A stretch of DNA of 64,000 bases, from the NCBI RefSeq assembly GCF_026342405.1, contig NZ_JAPEMU010000001.1, positions 1,116,001-1,180,000 of the forward strand, read 5' to 3'. The notes under the pieces are model-generated. The model ran no database searches. It was not told the DNA's origin and saw only the letters and a list, made by a program, of their open reading frames with translations. Within the stretch, counting starts at the first letter, position 1. Each line of letters opens with the position of its first letter. Positions 54,851-63,615 of the stretch are shown piece by piece. The stretch comes from Kitasatospora sp. NBC_00240. Its GTDB lineage: Bacteria > Actinomycetota > Actinomycetes > Streptomycetales > Streptomycetaceae. Both the position numbers and the translations under genes were made by a program.

Positions 54851-56590
54851 GTGATCCCCGAGAACGCGACCGCCCCGGCCGGCCCACAGCGGCAGCCGGC
54901 CGACCGCCGGCCGACCCCGTGGGAGCGGCAGCTGCACCGCGCCGGGTACGCCGCGCGCCCGCAGCTCTCCGTGCGCGACCGCCTGGTGACGCCGTTCCCC
55001 GAGCCCGGGTCGCGGATGCGGCGCCCGCCCCGGCTGTCCCCGGCGGCGCTGCGCCGCCTGGCGCGCTGGTCCGGCTGGGGCGGGCCGCTGCTGGTGACCC
55101 TCCTCGCCGGGCTGGCGCGCTTCTGGCGGCTGGACAGCCCGCGGGCGGTCGTGTTCGACGAGACGTACTACGCCAAGGACGCCTGGTCCCTGCTGCGGCT
55201 CGGCTACGAGGGCAGCTGGCCGGACCGCCTGGTCGCCGACCCGCAGATCCTGGGCCGCCCCCAGGTGATCCCGCTCTCCGACGCCGGGGCCTTCGTCGCG
55301 CACCCACCGGCGGGCAAGTGGGTGATCGCCCTCGGCGAGTGGATGTTCGGCCTCGGCCCGTTCGGCTGGCGCTTCATGACGGCGGCCCTGGGCACGCTCT
55401 CGGTGCTGATGCTGTGCCGCATCGGGCGCCGCCTGTTCCGCTCCACCCTGCTGGGCTGCCTGGCCGGGGCACTGATGGCGGTGGACGGCCTGCACTACGT
55501 GATGAGCCGCACCGCGCTGCTCGACCTCGTCGTGATGGTCTTCGCCCTGGCGGCGTTCGGCTGCCTGCTGGTCGACCGGGACCGCACGCGGGACCGGCTC
55601 GCCGCCGCCCTGCCGGTCGGCGGGGCCGGGCGCGGGGACGGGGACGACCGGGCACACCCGGACGGGCACACCGCCGCCCGCGCCGGGACGGGCCCGCGCC
55701 CCTGGCGGCTCGCGGCCGGCCTCTTCCTCGGACTGTCGGCCTCGGTCAAGTGGAACGGCCTGTACTTCCTCGCCTTCTTCCTCGTCCTCACCCTGCTGTG
55801 GGACGCCGGCGCCCGCCGCACCGCGGGAGCGCACCACCCCTACCGCGCGGTGCTGCGCAAGGACCTCTGGTCGGCACTGTCCCTCGTCCTGGTCACCGCC
55901 CTGACCTACCTGGCGACCTGGACCGGCTGGCTCCGCTCCGACCACGGGTACGGGCGGCACTGGGCGGACGGCCGCGGCGGCACCTGGTCCTGGATCCCGG
56001 CCCCGCTCCGCAGCCTGTGGCACTACGAGTACGACGTCTACCAGTTCAACGTGGGGCTGCACACGCCCCACCCGTACGAATCGAACCCCTGGAGCTGGCT
56101 GGTCCTCGGGCGCCCCGTCCTGTTCCACCACACCCAGGCGGAGCCCGGCACGGCCGGCTGCCCCGCGGCGACCGCCTGCTCGCAGACCATCCTCGCCCTG
56201 GGAACACCGCTGCTGTGGTGGTCGGCCTGCTGCGCGCTGGTGTACCTCCTCTTCCGGTGGGCGCTGCGACGCGACTGGCGCGCCGGCGCCGTCCTGTGCG
56301 GGGTGGGGGCCGGCTACCTGCCCTGGTTCCTCTACCAGGACCGCACGATCTTCTCCTTCTACGCGGTCGCCTTCGTGCCCTACCTGAGCCTGGCCGTGAC
56401 GATGATGCTGGGAGCCCTGCCCGGGCCGCCGGGGGCGAGCGACCGGCGCCGTGTGCGGGGCGTGCTGGTGGCCGGGGTGCTCGTCCTGCTGATCGGCTGG
56501 AACTTCGTCCACTTCGTCCCGCTCTACACGGGGCAGAGCATCCCGTACGCCGACTGGCGCGCCAGACTGTGGCTCGACAGCTGGTTCTGA
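54851..56590 (+). CDS. Dolichyl-phosphate-mannose-protein mannosyltransferase (Pmt, GT39)
   Basis: A multi-pass protein of about 579 residues, which O-mannosylates secreted proteins using polyprenyl-phosphate mannose. The catalytic outer loop FDETYYAKDAW has the conserved Asp-Glu pair. SVKWNGLYFLAFF and the C-terminal FLYQDRTIFSFYAVAF stretch are typical of the family. GTG 54851 is preferred because AGGAGAAGG sits eight bases upstream; an in-frame GTG at 54779 is possible but lacks a site. Streptomycetes keep one chromosomal pmt copy as a rule; whether this is that copy cannot be told. Confidence 0.93.
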   Translation: MIPENATAPAGPQRQPADRRPTPWERQLHRAGYAARPQLSVRDRLVTPFPEPGSRMRRPPRLSPAALRRLARWSGWGGPLLVTLLAGLARFWRLDSPRAVVFDETYYAKDAWSLLRLGYEGSWPDRLVADPQILGRPQVIPLSDAGAFVAHPPAGKWVIALGEWMFGLGPFGWRFMTAALGTLSVLMLCRIGRRLFRSTLLGCLAGALMAVDGLHYVMSRTALLDLVVMVFALAAFGCLLVDRDRTRDRLAAALPVGGAGRGDGDDRAHPDGHTAARAGTGPRPWRLAAGLFLGLSASVKWNGLYFLAFFLVLTLLWDAGARRTAGAHHPYRAVLRKDLWSALSLVLVTALTYLATWTGWLRSDHGYGRHWADGRGGTWSWIPAPLRSLWHYEYDVYQFNVGLHTPHPYESNPWSWLVLGRPVLFHHTQAEPGTAGCPAATACSQTILALGTPLLWWSACCALVYLLFRWALRRDWRAGAVLCGVGAGYLPWFLYQDRTIFSFYAVAFVPYLSLAVTMMLGALPGPPGASDRRRVRGVLVAGVLVLLIGWNFVHFVPLYTGQSIPYADWRARLWLDSWF

Positions 56591-56669
56591 GCAGCCGTAG
56601 CGCCGGTGCACGAGTCCGGCCGGCACTCGAAGCTCCACCAAAATCGAAATGTTCACGGCCCCGGGCACC

Positions 56670-56700
56670 GTGGGCCCCTGCCGAACTGGCAGGAGCCCAC
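56670..56700. terminator. Hairpin between convergent genes
   Basis: Arms gtgggcccctgcc and ggcaggagcccac pair at 12 of 13 positions around gaact, downstream of the mannosyltransferase and the convergent hydrolase gene. Confidence 0.8.
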
Positions 56701-56804
56701 GATGCGGAGAGCCGCCGAGGAGAGCCGGGTGCCCTCGACGAGCATCATCCCGGCCGGTCCGGCCTACCGTCTGCTGCCGGCCCGACGGCGGGGGTGGTGG
56801 GCGG

Positions 56805-57545
56805 CTAGCTCAGATGCCGGGTGAAGAATCGGGCCGCCGCGTCCCCCGCGAACTGCGGGACGCCGGTGTGCCCACCCATGTTGGCGTGCAGCGTCTTCTC
56901 CTTGGAGCCGAAGGCGTCGAACAGATCCAGGGCCGCCTGCCGGTCGTTCCCCTCGTCGTCCCACTGCAGCAGGACGTGCAGCGGAATGGTGACCCGGCGG
57001 GCCTCCTCGAACATCGCGCGAGGAACGAAACTCCCGGCGAACAGAACGGCGGCCGAGATGCGCGGCTCGACCACCGCCAGCCTGGTCCCGATGGAGATCA
57101 CTCCCCCCGAGTACCCCACCGGACCGCCGATCTCGGGCAGCGCGAGGAGCGCGTCCAAGGCGGCCTGCCATTCCGGGACCGCCCTTTCGACCAGCGGGAG
57201 GACGAGGGCGTCGATGATCTCGTCACCGATCGGTTCGCCGGCCTCCATGGCCCGGCGCAGCTCGGCGCGAGCCTGCTCGGCGGCGGCCCAACGGGGCCGG
57301 TCACCGCTCCCCGGGAGCTCGATGGTGGCGGCGGCGAAGCCGTCCGCCGCGGCCTGCCGGGCCCGATCCACCAGCCGGGGGTACATCCCGCGCAGCCCGA
57401 GCGGGGGGTGGCCGAGCAGGATCAGCGGCACCGGCGCGGACGCGGATGCCGCCCCGGGCGTCCACAGGATGCCGGGGATCTCGCCGAGGGTGAATTCGCG
57501 CTCGAGGACGCCGTCGTCGAGGCGCTGCTCAGAAGTGAATTGCAT
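56805..57545 (-). CDS. Alpha/beta hydrolase (dienelactone hydrolase-like)
   Basis: A protein of 246 residues with nucleophile motif GYSGG in PVGYSGGVISIGTRLA and a likely His in ANMGGHTGVPQ. PLILLGHPPLG is the oxyanion-region strand. It resembles small cytosolic hydrolases annotated as dienelactone hydrolase family. There is no operon partner; it ends convergently with the mannosyltransferase gene. The substrate is unknown. Confidence 0.88.
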   Translation of the reverse strand: MQFTSEQRLDDGVLEREFTLGEIPGILWTPGAASASAPVPLILLGHPPLGLRGMYPRLVDRARQAAADGFAAATIELPGSGDRPRWAAAEQARAELRRAMEAGEPIGDEIIDALVLPLVERAVPEWQAALDALLALPEIGGPVGYSGGVISIGTRLAVVEPRISAAVLFAGSFVPRAMFEEARRVTIPLHVLLQWDDEGNDRQAALDLFDAFGSKEKTLHANMGGHTGVPQFAGDAAARFFTRHLS

Positions 57546-57989
57546 GGTCGTGCCTTTCGGGAGTGCTTGTGAACGGCGCTCCCGGACGACCTATCGCCCG
57601 ACCGTGACCCCGGAGGAGAGCACCCACGTCAATACGTTCACGGGTACCACCTCCTCGCTCTCTCTCGTACGGCCTCCGGCAGGTTAGCAATGCTCCCCGT
57701 GACTCGCCAACGGGTTTTTGAGTGCACGGCCCGAGAGGGGCGTGCACGATACGTCCCGCGCCCCGGAGGGGACTGCCCGTCCGACCCGGACCGACCGTCA
57801 GAACAGGGCCGCCCGGCCCGGCGCGGCGGGCTCCGACCCGTTGAAACCGGCGCGCGAGAGCTCACCCGCAGACTCCACGCAACACCGGGCACCCCTCGTC
57901 CGGTCTTGGCAGAGATCACCGCGACCACAGAAGCTCTGTGCACGGCCGATCGCCGACCGGCCTCATCCACCAGCCCTGGAGGACCCTCC
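57546..57989. other. Gene-free divergent region
   Basis: This 444-bp stretch separates the minus-strand hydrolase from the plus-strand secreted protein and should hold both promoters. The only clear structure is a seven-base inverted repeat, gtgcacg (57722-57728) with cgtgcac (57741-57747), a possible operator. No small reading frame with a ribosome site stands out. Confidence 0.5.
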
Positions 57990-58586
57990 ATGTCGTTCTC
58001 GCGCACCCGCCTCGCCGTCGCCGCCGTGCTCGTCGCCGGCACCACCGCACTGGCTGCCCCGGCCCAGGCCGCCGGCGGCCACCGCGCTCTCAGCCACTTC
58101 GACGACGGCAGCTTCGAGACGCCCAAGGCCCCGGCGAACGCCTTCACCGGCCTGACCGCCGGCCAGGCCATCGGCCCGTGGCAGGTCACCGCCGGCAGTG
58201 TGGACCTGATCGGCGCCGGCTTCTGGCAGGCCGCCGAGGGCGACCAGTCGCTGGACCTCAACGGCTCCGGCAGCGGTACCGTCGCCCAGAGCTTCACCAC
58301 CGTCCCGGGCGCCACCTACTCCGTCACCTACGCGCTCGCCGGCAACCCGGAGGGCGGGGTGGCCCTGCGAACCGGCCGGGCGCTGATCGACGGCCAGAAC
58401 TTCCAGGACTTCACCTTCGACATCACCGGCCGGACGAGGACCGCCATGGGCTACGTCGGGCACCAGTTCAGCTTCGTCGCGCAGGGCGCGTCCACCACGC
58501 TGAGCTTCACCAGCACCGTCGCCGGGGCGTACGGCCCGGTCATCGACAACGTCCAGGTGAAGGAGTGCAAGCCCTGCTGCGGGTGA
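57990..58586 (+). CDS. Secreted choice-of-anchor C / DUF642-like protein
   Basis: A protein of 198 residues. A Sec signal peptide (residues 1 to about 27, ending APAQA) is followed by one beta-sandwich domain: FDDGSFETP, IGPWQVTAGSVDLIG, DLNGSGSGTVAQSF, and FTSTVAGAYGPVIDNVQV. These are the hallmarks of the choice-of-anchor C and DUF642 families, carbohydrate-binding-like extracellular proteins. The end is Cys-rich (CKPCCG). GGAGG sits eight bases before ATG 57990. The frame is open upstream to 57690 but lacks protein character there. Confidence 0.9.
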   Translation: MSFSRTRLAVAAVLVAGTTALAAPAQAAGGHRALSHFDDGSFETPKAPANAFTGLTAGQAIGPWQVTAGSVDLIGAGFWQAAEGDQSLDLNGSGSGTVAQSFTTVPGATYSVTYALAGNPEGGVALRTGRALIDGQNFQDFTFDITGRTRTAMGYVGHQFSFVAQGASTTLSFTSTVAGAYGPVIDNVQVKECKPCCG

Positions 58587-58649
58587 CCGACCGGCTGCGC
58601 CGGGCCCGGACGTCCGGGCCCGGCAGGTGAGAGCGGGGAAGGCTGCCGT

Positions 58650-59030
58650 GGGTGGGGAGCGCGGCCTCCGCCCGGCGCCCCCTGCCCCGGGGACGGGCCG
58701 ACGCCCCACCGGTCGGCGATGCTCGTGACCGTCAGCAGGCCACGGCCGCACCGAGCTCGGCGTCCTGGTCAACGGCGCCGGCGCGAGCCCGGTCGCGCCC
58801 CGTGTCGGTCACCTCGATCAGCAGCCGGTCTCCCCGGGCCAGACGCGGCGCGGCATGGGCGGTGTCGGGCGGGACGTGCTGGACGGGGTCGGCGAGCGGC
58901 GGGGTGGCTGTGACAGTGGCGGGGACACGCCCGCCACCCGGCCGCAGGCCGACACCCGCGCCGTCGCCCGTCTCCTGCGCCGCTTCGTCGACCAGGGACC
59001 CTTCACCGCCGACCACGACGGACCGTCACG
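58650..59030 (-). pseudogene. Decayed ATP-binding (HATPase) regulator gene
   Basis: Two out-of-frame pieces together resemble the C-terminal part of a streptomycete HATPase protein. LVDEAAQETGDGAGVGLR and TATPPLADPVQHVPPDT, then GDRLLIEVTDTG, occur in one frame that stops at 58732. GRGLLTVTSIADRWGVG (about 58690-58750) continues in another frame. The ATP-binding N-terminal part is missing. The mismatch of frames indicates at least one indel. This fills most of the otherwise gene-free stretch 58587-59140. Confidence 0.65.
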
Positions 59031-59140
59031 GGCCGGGCGGCGCCGGCAGGGTGCGCGGTGAAGGCCCCTCCCGCCGCAAGCACCCGGTGCGGCGATCGCC
59101 CGTCCGGTTCGTCACGAGCGGTACGGACGGGTGGGTGGGT

Positions 59141-60409
59141 CTACCAGTTCGCCCAGGGGAGGTTCCAGCCGCCGAGTCCGTTGTCGGGGGCGACGATCTT
59201 CTCCTTCGAGTTCACGACCTTGACCACGTCGCCGATAAGCGAGCTGTTGAAGAACGCGCCCGCGACGGAGGTGTCGCTGCCGCCCTCCACGTCCTTGAGC
59301 GAGACGCAGCCGTGGCTGGTGTTCGCCTTGCCGAAGGGGTCGCCCTTGTACCAGTAGTTGCCGTGGAGGTAGGTGCCGCTCCCGGTCAGCCGCATCGCGT
59401 GCGGGACGGCGGGGATGTCGTACTCGTCGCCGAGGCCGACGGTCCGGGAGTTCATGTGGGTGACCTTCTCCTTGGACATGATCACCATGGTGCCGCCCCA
59501 CGACGGGTGCTTCTCGTCGCCGAGGGTGGCGGGCACGGTGGTGGTCTTGCCGTCCCGGACGATCGTGAGCTGGTGCGCGGCGGCGTCCGCGGTGGACACC
59601 TGCGACCGGCCGATGCTGAACGGCTCGTCCTTGTCCACGTCGCCGTAGACGCCCGGCGAGACCTCGACGTTCTTCAGCCGGTAGTGGATGGTGACCTTGG
59701 TGCCGGGCTTCCAGTACTCGGCCGGGCGGAAGTCCAGCCGGCCGTCGCCGAACCAGTGGCCCTTCACCTCGGTGCCGTTGTCGGTCTCGAAGGTGATGCC
59801 CTTGGCGACGGCGTCCTTGTTCGCGATCTTCGTGCTGAACTCGACCTTGACGATCATGCCCACGCCGTAGGTCCCACCGTCGGCGATGTTGTCGTTGGTG
59901 GAGACCTGCTTGTCGGGCGTGCGCGTGGTGAACGCGGTGGTGGAAGCCGCCGCAAGGCCGTCGACGTCCGTCGCCTGGGCGTTCACCGTGTACGCCGTGC
60001 CGGGTGCGAGCGCGGCGGCGGGCTTCCAACCGGTGCCGTCCGGGGTGATCGAGCCGGGGACGGGCTTGCCGTTCTTGTCGGTCACGTCGACGGTGGTGAG
60101 CTTGCCGTGGGCGACGGACACCTGAAGCGCGTCGGGGGCGACCCCCTGGGCGCCGTCCTTCGGCTCGACGTTCAGCACCGCGGCCGACGCCTTCGGCGCG
60201 GCCGCGGCCGCCGTCGTGTCCGCAGTCGGGGCCGCCGGGCCGCCGACGGCAGCGCTGCCCGTTGCCCGGGGGGCCTCGCCCCCTTCGCCTTGGCCGTCCC
60301 CGCAGGCCGCGGTCATCAGCAGGATGCCGCCCATCGTCAGCGCCACCGCGCCGCGGTTGAAACGGTCGCCGGTGCGTATCGCGGTCCGGGTCGCCTGAAC
60401 AATGCTCAC
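59141..60409 (-). CDS. L,D-transpeptidase, lipoprotein (YkuD family with Ig-like domains)
   Basis: A protein of 422 residues. A signal region ends in LLMTAACGDG, a probable lipoprotein site at Cys. A Thr/Ala linker leads to Ig-like domains (VLNVEPKDGAQGV onward), then the YkuD catalytic domain with HGNYWYKGDPFG and SHGCVSL (His366, Cys368). It forms 3-3 peptidoglycan cross-links outside the membrane. GTG 60409 has AAGGAG six bases upstream; an upstream in-frame ATG is not supported. It is divergent from the HTH gene across an operator-like repeat array. Confidence 0.94.
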   Translation of the reverse strand: MSIVQATRTAIRTGDRFNRGAVALTMGGILLMTAACGDGQGEGGEAPRATGSAAVGGPAAPTADTTAAAAAPKASAAVLNVEPKDGAQGVAPDALQVSVAHGKLTTVDVTDKNGKPVPGSITPDGTGWKPAAALAPGTAYTVNAQATDVDGLAAASTTAFTTRTPDKQVSTNDNIADGGTYGVGMIVKVEFSTKIANKDAVAKGITFETDNGTEVKGHWFGDGRLDFRPAEYWKPGTKVTIHYRLKNVEVSPGVYGDVDKDEPFSIGRSQVSTADAAAHQLTIVRDGKTTTVPATLGDEKHPSWGGTMVIMSKEKVTHMNSRTVGLGDEYDIPAVPHAMRLTGSGTYLHGNYWYKGDPFGKANTSHGCVSLKDVEGGSDTSVAGAFFNSSLIGDVVKVVNSKEKIVAPDNGLGGWNLPWANW

Positions 60410-60747
60410 TGTTGCTCCTTCTCGGTGTTCGCCGAAAGCTTGTCGGCCGGTTCGTCCCAGTAGCAACGGCCGGCGCCCGATCTGGGACGCTGGGACGCCT
60501 TTACCTCCTTTGAGCTGGGAAGACGTACCCTTCCTGGGACGCGTCCCTGGGACGGCGAAACGGCCTGGCCGGCAGCGGGAACCGCGGGAGCGTGAGCGGC
60601 GTGCTTCTGTCCCGACGATCACTTCACGTGGTCCGGCCCGCAGGGGACGCGACAGCGCCGAGCCCGACCGCCGGTGGCGGCCGGGGACTGTGAGGCGCGA
60701 TCACCACGGGATGCAGGAGCGGGATGCAGGAGCGGGGCGGAGGAACG
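60410..60747. promoter_or_regulatory. Divergent promoter region with repeated ctgggacg elements
   Basis: In 338 bp between the transpeptidase and HTH genes, ctgggacg occurs at 60482, 60490, 60534 and 60547, with a variant ctgggaag at 60515. The clustering suggests binding sites for a regulator, possibly the adjacent HTH protein. A short direct duplication (gatgcaggagcgg) precedes the HTH start. Confidence 0.55.
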
Positions 60748-62019
60748 GTGTCAGAGGGGGTCCGGGAGTTGAGGGAGCGGGACGAGACAGCGCGGCTGCT
60801 CGGGGAGCTGAAGAGCAGGTCGGGGCTCAGTTACGGCGCGCTGGCGAAGAGACTGCATCTGAGCACCTCGACGCTCCACCGCTACTGCAACGGCGACGTG
60901 GTGCCGACGGAGTTCGCCCCGCTGGACCACCTCGCGCGGCTGTGCGGGGCGACGCCGGACGAACTGGTCGAGCTGTACCGACTGTGGGTCGTCGTCCACG
61001 CGACCCGGGGGAGCAGAACGTCACCCGTAGCCGAACCGACGGGTCCGAACGGGACCGAGGCGGAGGCGACGCCCGACAGGAGCGGTGGCGTCGAGGCCGG
61101 ACCGGCCGTCTCCTCCCGCCCCGAACCGGACCTTGTCCCCGGCGCGACGCGGCCGCGGTGGCGGGCCCGCCACCGCGGGATCCTGGCCGCAGGGGCGGTC
61201 GCCGTGGTGCTGGCCACCATCGGGGCCGTCGCCACGGGGCTGAACTCGGCCACGGGTGGTGACACCGATTCCGCGCGGGCCGCGGACCGCGGGTCGCCCG
61301 CCGGATCTGCGGCCCCGGGCAGCACCGACTCGCCGTCCTCCCCCGCCCTCGCCTCCACCGAAGCAGGCGCGGGCGCGGGCGCGGGCTCGCAGGGGCCGAC
61401 CGGCGGGACGGACACCAGCGCTCCTGTCAAAGTGTCGGTCCGGCCGTCCGGGTGGGACACCCCGTGCGATCAGTACGTGGTCAACCGCCCGCCGTCCGAG
61501 GTCCCTCGACCGCCCGCGGTCGCGGACGTGGCGGGCTGGGTCTCCCGGCTCGGCGCGGTTCCCGCCCGCTACCAGTCGATCGAGCTCATCGTGCAGGGCA
61601 CCGGCGGGGACACCGTGGTGCTGTCCGGCCTCAACGTCCGGGTCACCCGGATCGCGGCTCCCCTCGCCTGGAACGCCTACTCCATGGGCGAGGGCTGCGG
61701 CGGAGGAGTCGACCGCCACTCCTACGACCTCGATCTGGACGCGGCCCGCCCGCGGCCGGTGGTCACCGAGGGCAGCACCGGCCTGCCGCTCAAGGTGAGC
61801 GAGCACGACCCGGAGGTCATCGAGGTCACCGCACGGACCAACTCCCACGACGTGTCCTGGTACCTGGAGCTGGAGTGGTCCAGCGGCGACCGGAAGGGGA
61901 CGCTCCTCGTCGACCTCGGCCACGGCACGCCGTTCCGCGCCAGTGCGGTGAAGGGCCGGCCGCTGTACGTCCACCCGATCGGCGGACAAGGCTGGGAACC
62001 GAGCCCGTTCCAGCAGTGA
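60748..62019 (+). CDS. Membrane-anchored helix-turn-helix (XRE-type) protein
   Basis: A protein of 423 residues. An N-terminal HTH (LSYGALAKRLHLSTSTLHRYC, about 27-47) precedes a basic stretch, one transmembrane segment (about 144-165), a Ser/Ala/Gly linker and an outer domain of about 190 residues (from PCDQYVVN). This is a one-component transmembrane regulator layout common in streptomycetes. GTG 60748 has GGAGG five bases upstream; ATG 60724 is an alternative. It is divergent from the L,D-transpeptidase, suggesting control of that gene or a cell-envelope response. The outer ligand is unknown. Confidence 0.88.
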   Translation: MSEGVRELRERDETARLLGELKSRSGLSYGALAKRLHLSTSTLHRYCNGDVVPTEFAPLDHLARLCGATPDELVELYRLWVVVHATRGSRTSPVAEPTGPNGTEAEATPDRSGGVEAGPAVSSRPEPDLVPGATRPRWRARHRGILAAGAVAVVLATIGAVATGLNSATGGDTDSARAADRGSPAGSAAPGSTDSPSSPALASTEAGAGAGAGSQGPTGGTDTSAPVKVSVRPSGWDTPCDQYVVNRPPSEVPRPPAVADVAGWVSRLGAVPARYQSIELIVQGTGGDTVVLSGLNVRVTRIAAPLAWNAYSMGEGCGGGVDRHSYDLDLDAARPRPVVTEGSTGLPLKVSEHDPEVIEVTARTNSHDVSWYLELEWSSGDRKGTLLVDLGHGTPFRASAVKGRPLYVHPIGGQGWEPSPFQQ

Positions 62020-62095
62020 CGGCGGCGCGGGGCCCGGTGCACCGTGCGCGCGCCCGGCCGTAGGCCGCCGCCGCAACTCCCCTGCGCGGGCACGC

Positions 62096-62167
62096 GGGAA
62101 GTGCCTTCCTGCTGGAACGACGGGAGCTTGGTCAAGCCCTGTCGCTCCAGCCCGGAAGGCACTTCCG
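62096..62167. terminator. Large interrupted hairpin between convergent genes
   Basis: Outer arms 62096-62109 and 62154-62167 match at 13 of 14 positions; inner arms gctgga (62111) and tccagc (62146) extend the stem. It lies after the HTH gene and the decayed amylase gene. It may be a terminator or the remnant of a small mobile repeat. Confidence 0.6.
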
Positions 62168-62214
62168 TCGTCCGCCCCGAGCGGGACGCCGCCCGGGGCA
62201 GGCCCGGAGGCCAG

Positions 62215-63560
62215 CGTCCTACGCGGGCGAAGGGCACCCGGAAGGTGTCATGGTCGTCCTTCTCGTGGGAGGTGGAGGGGTCCGCGCTGTACGGCGCGGT
62301 CGCCGCGTCCAGCACGGTCGGGTCCTGGGGCAGGGAGCCGATGGCCGACTGCCCGAAGGTGGGGATCAGCATGATGCCCAGGCCCCGGCTCTCCAGGGTG
62401 GCCCGGTCGATGCCCAGGGCCTGCAGCGGGATGTTCATCTCGTAGGTGGTGTCCTGGGCCGGGCTGTGCCCTGCCGCTAGCAGGTTCTGGTACCGGGCGG
62501 CGTCGGCCAGGTCGGCGGGCAGGTATCCGGGCAGCGTTGTGCCAGCCGACCATGTCGGCGATGCCCCGGTCGCGGTCGGTGCAGGTCCAGGTGTTGTCGG
62601 CGCAGTTGACGTCGGTGACGTAGCCGTCTCCGTCGGCGGGCGACGAGTCGTCCTTGTCGGCGAAGCGGAAGCCGGAGTAGACCTGCGGGGTGCCGTGGTT
62701 CCAGGCCAGTTCGAAGATGTGCGCCAGCTGTCACTTGGAGCCGCTGTTGCAGGTGAGTGTGGTCCGGTCGCGCTCCAGGTCGTGGTTGGTCACCATGACC
62801 GCGGACTTGTCCCTCGGTTCGAAGCCCCAGCTCCGGCCGAAGGTGCTCAGGTTGGCGATGTTGCCGTTGAACTGGTCCTTCAGCTTGTAGGCGTAGGTGA
62901 ACTCCAGCACGCTGCCGTTGCCCTCGAACGCGGCCGGCGCGAGCTGACCGCCGCTGCCGGGGAAGATCTCCTGGTAGACGTAGGGCCGCCCGCCCCAGGT
63001 GGTGTCGCGCACCCGGGAGAGGATGTTCGCCATGTCGGCCTGGGCGACATGCTTGGCCGCGTCCACCCGGAAGCCGTCCACCCCCGCGTCGACCATGCCG
63101 TTCAGGTAGCCGGCGATCCTGCCCCGGACGGTGTCCGACTCGGTGTTCAGGTCCGACAGGAGACCAGCTGGCACTCCTGGACCTGGGTGACGTTGTTCCA
63201 GTCGTTGATGCCCAGGTCCGCGTTCGGGCACGGCGGCGAGCCGTGGAAGTCCGCACGGCTGTAGGGGATGTCGTTGTACGTGTACGTCGCCGTGTTGAAG
63301 CTCGCGCCGCCGTAGGAGCTGGTGCTGCTCCGGTTCACGCCGCCGGTGTGGTTGATCACCGCGTCGGCGTAGACCTTCACCCCGGCGTTGTGACAGGCCG
63401 TCACCATGGCCTTGAACTGCGCCTCGGTACCCATCCGGCTGCTCAGGCCGTACGAGACGGGCTGGTAGAGCTCCCACCAGGGGTGGGCCCCGCTCAGCTT
63501 GATCGAGTCGGCGGGCGGGGCGACCTGGACGGCGCCGTAGCCCTTCGGGCCGAGCACGGT
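62215..63560 (-). pseudogene. Decayed secreted alpha-amylase (GH13) gene
   Basis: Clear GH13 amylase sequence in several frames. GPKGYGAVQVAPP, VKVYADAVINHTGG and VQECQLV occur in one frame, which shifts near 63165. DAGVDGFRVDAAKHV, YVYQEIF and VMVTNHDLERDR follow in another, which meets a TGA at about 62731 after CNSGSK. QLAHIFELAWNHGTPQVYSGF and DMVGWHNA continue beyond that stop. A last shift joins to NIPLQALGIDRATLES and a C-terminal domain. The signal peptide and the start of the barrel are missing, with a stop codon just upstream. Two shifts, one nonsense codon and two truncations make a functional product impossible. Confidence 0.9.
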
Positions 63561-63615
63561 GGCGGTTCGACCGGCCGTCTAGGCGGGGCTCGTCGGCGGC
63601 GGAACGGACGGCCGA

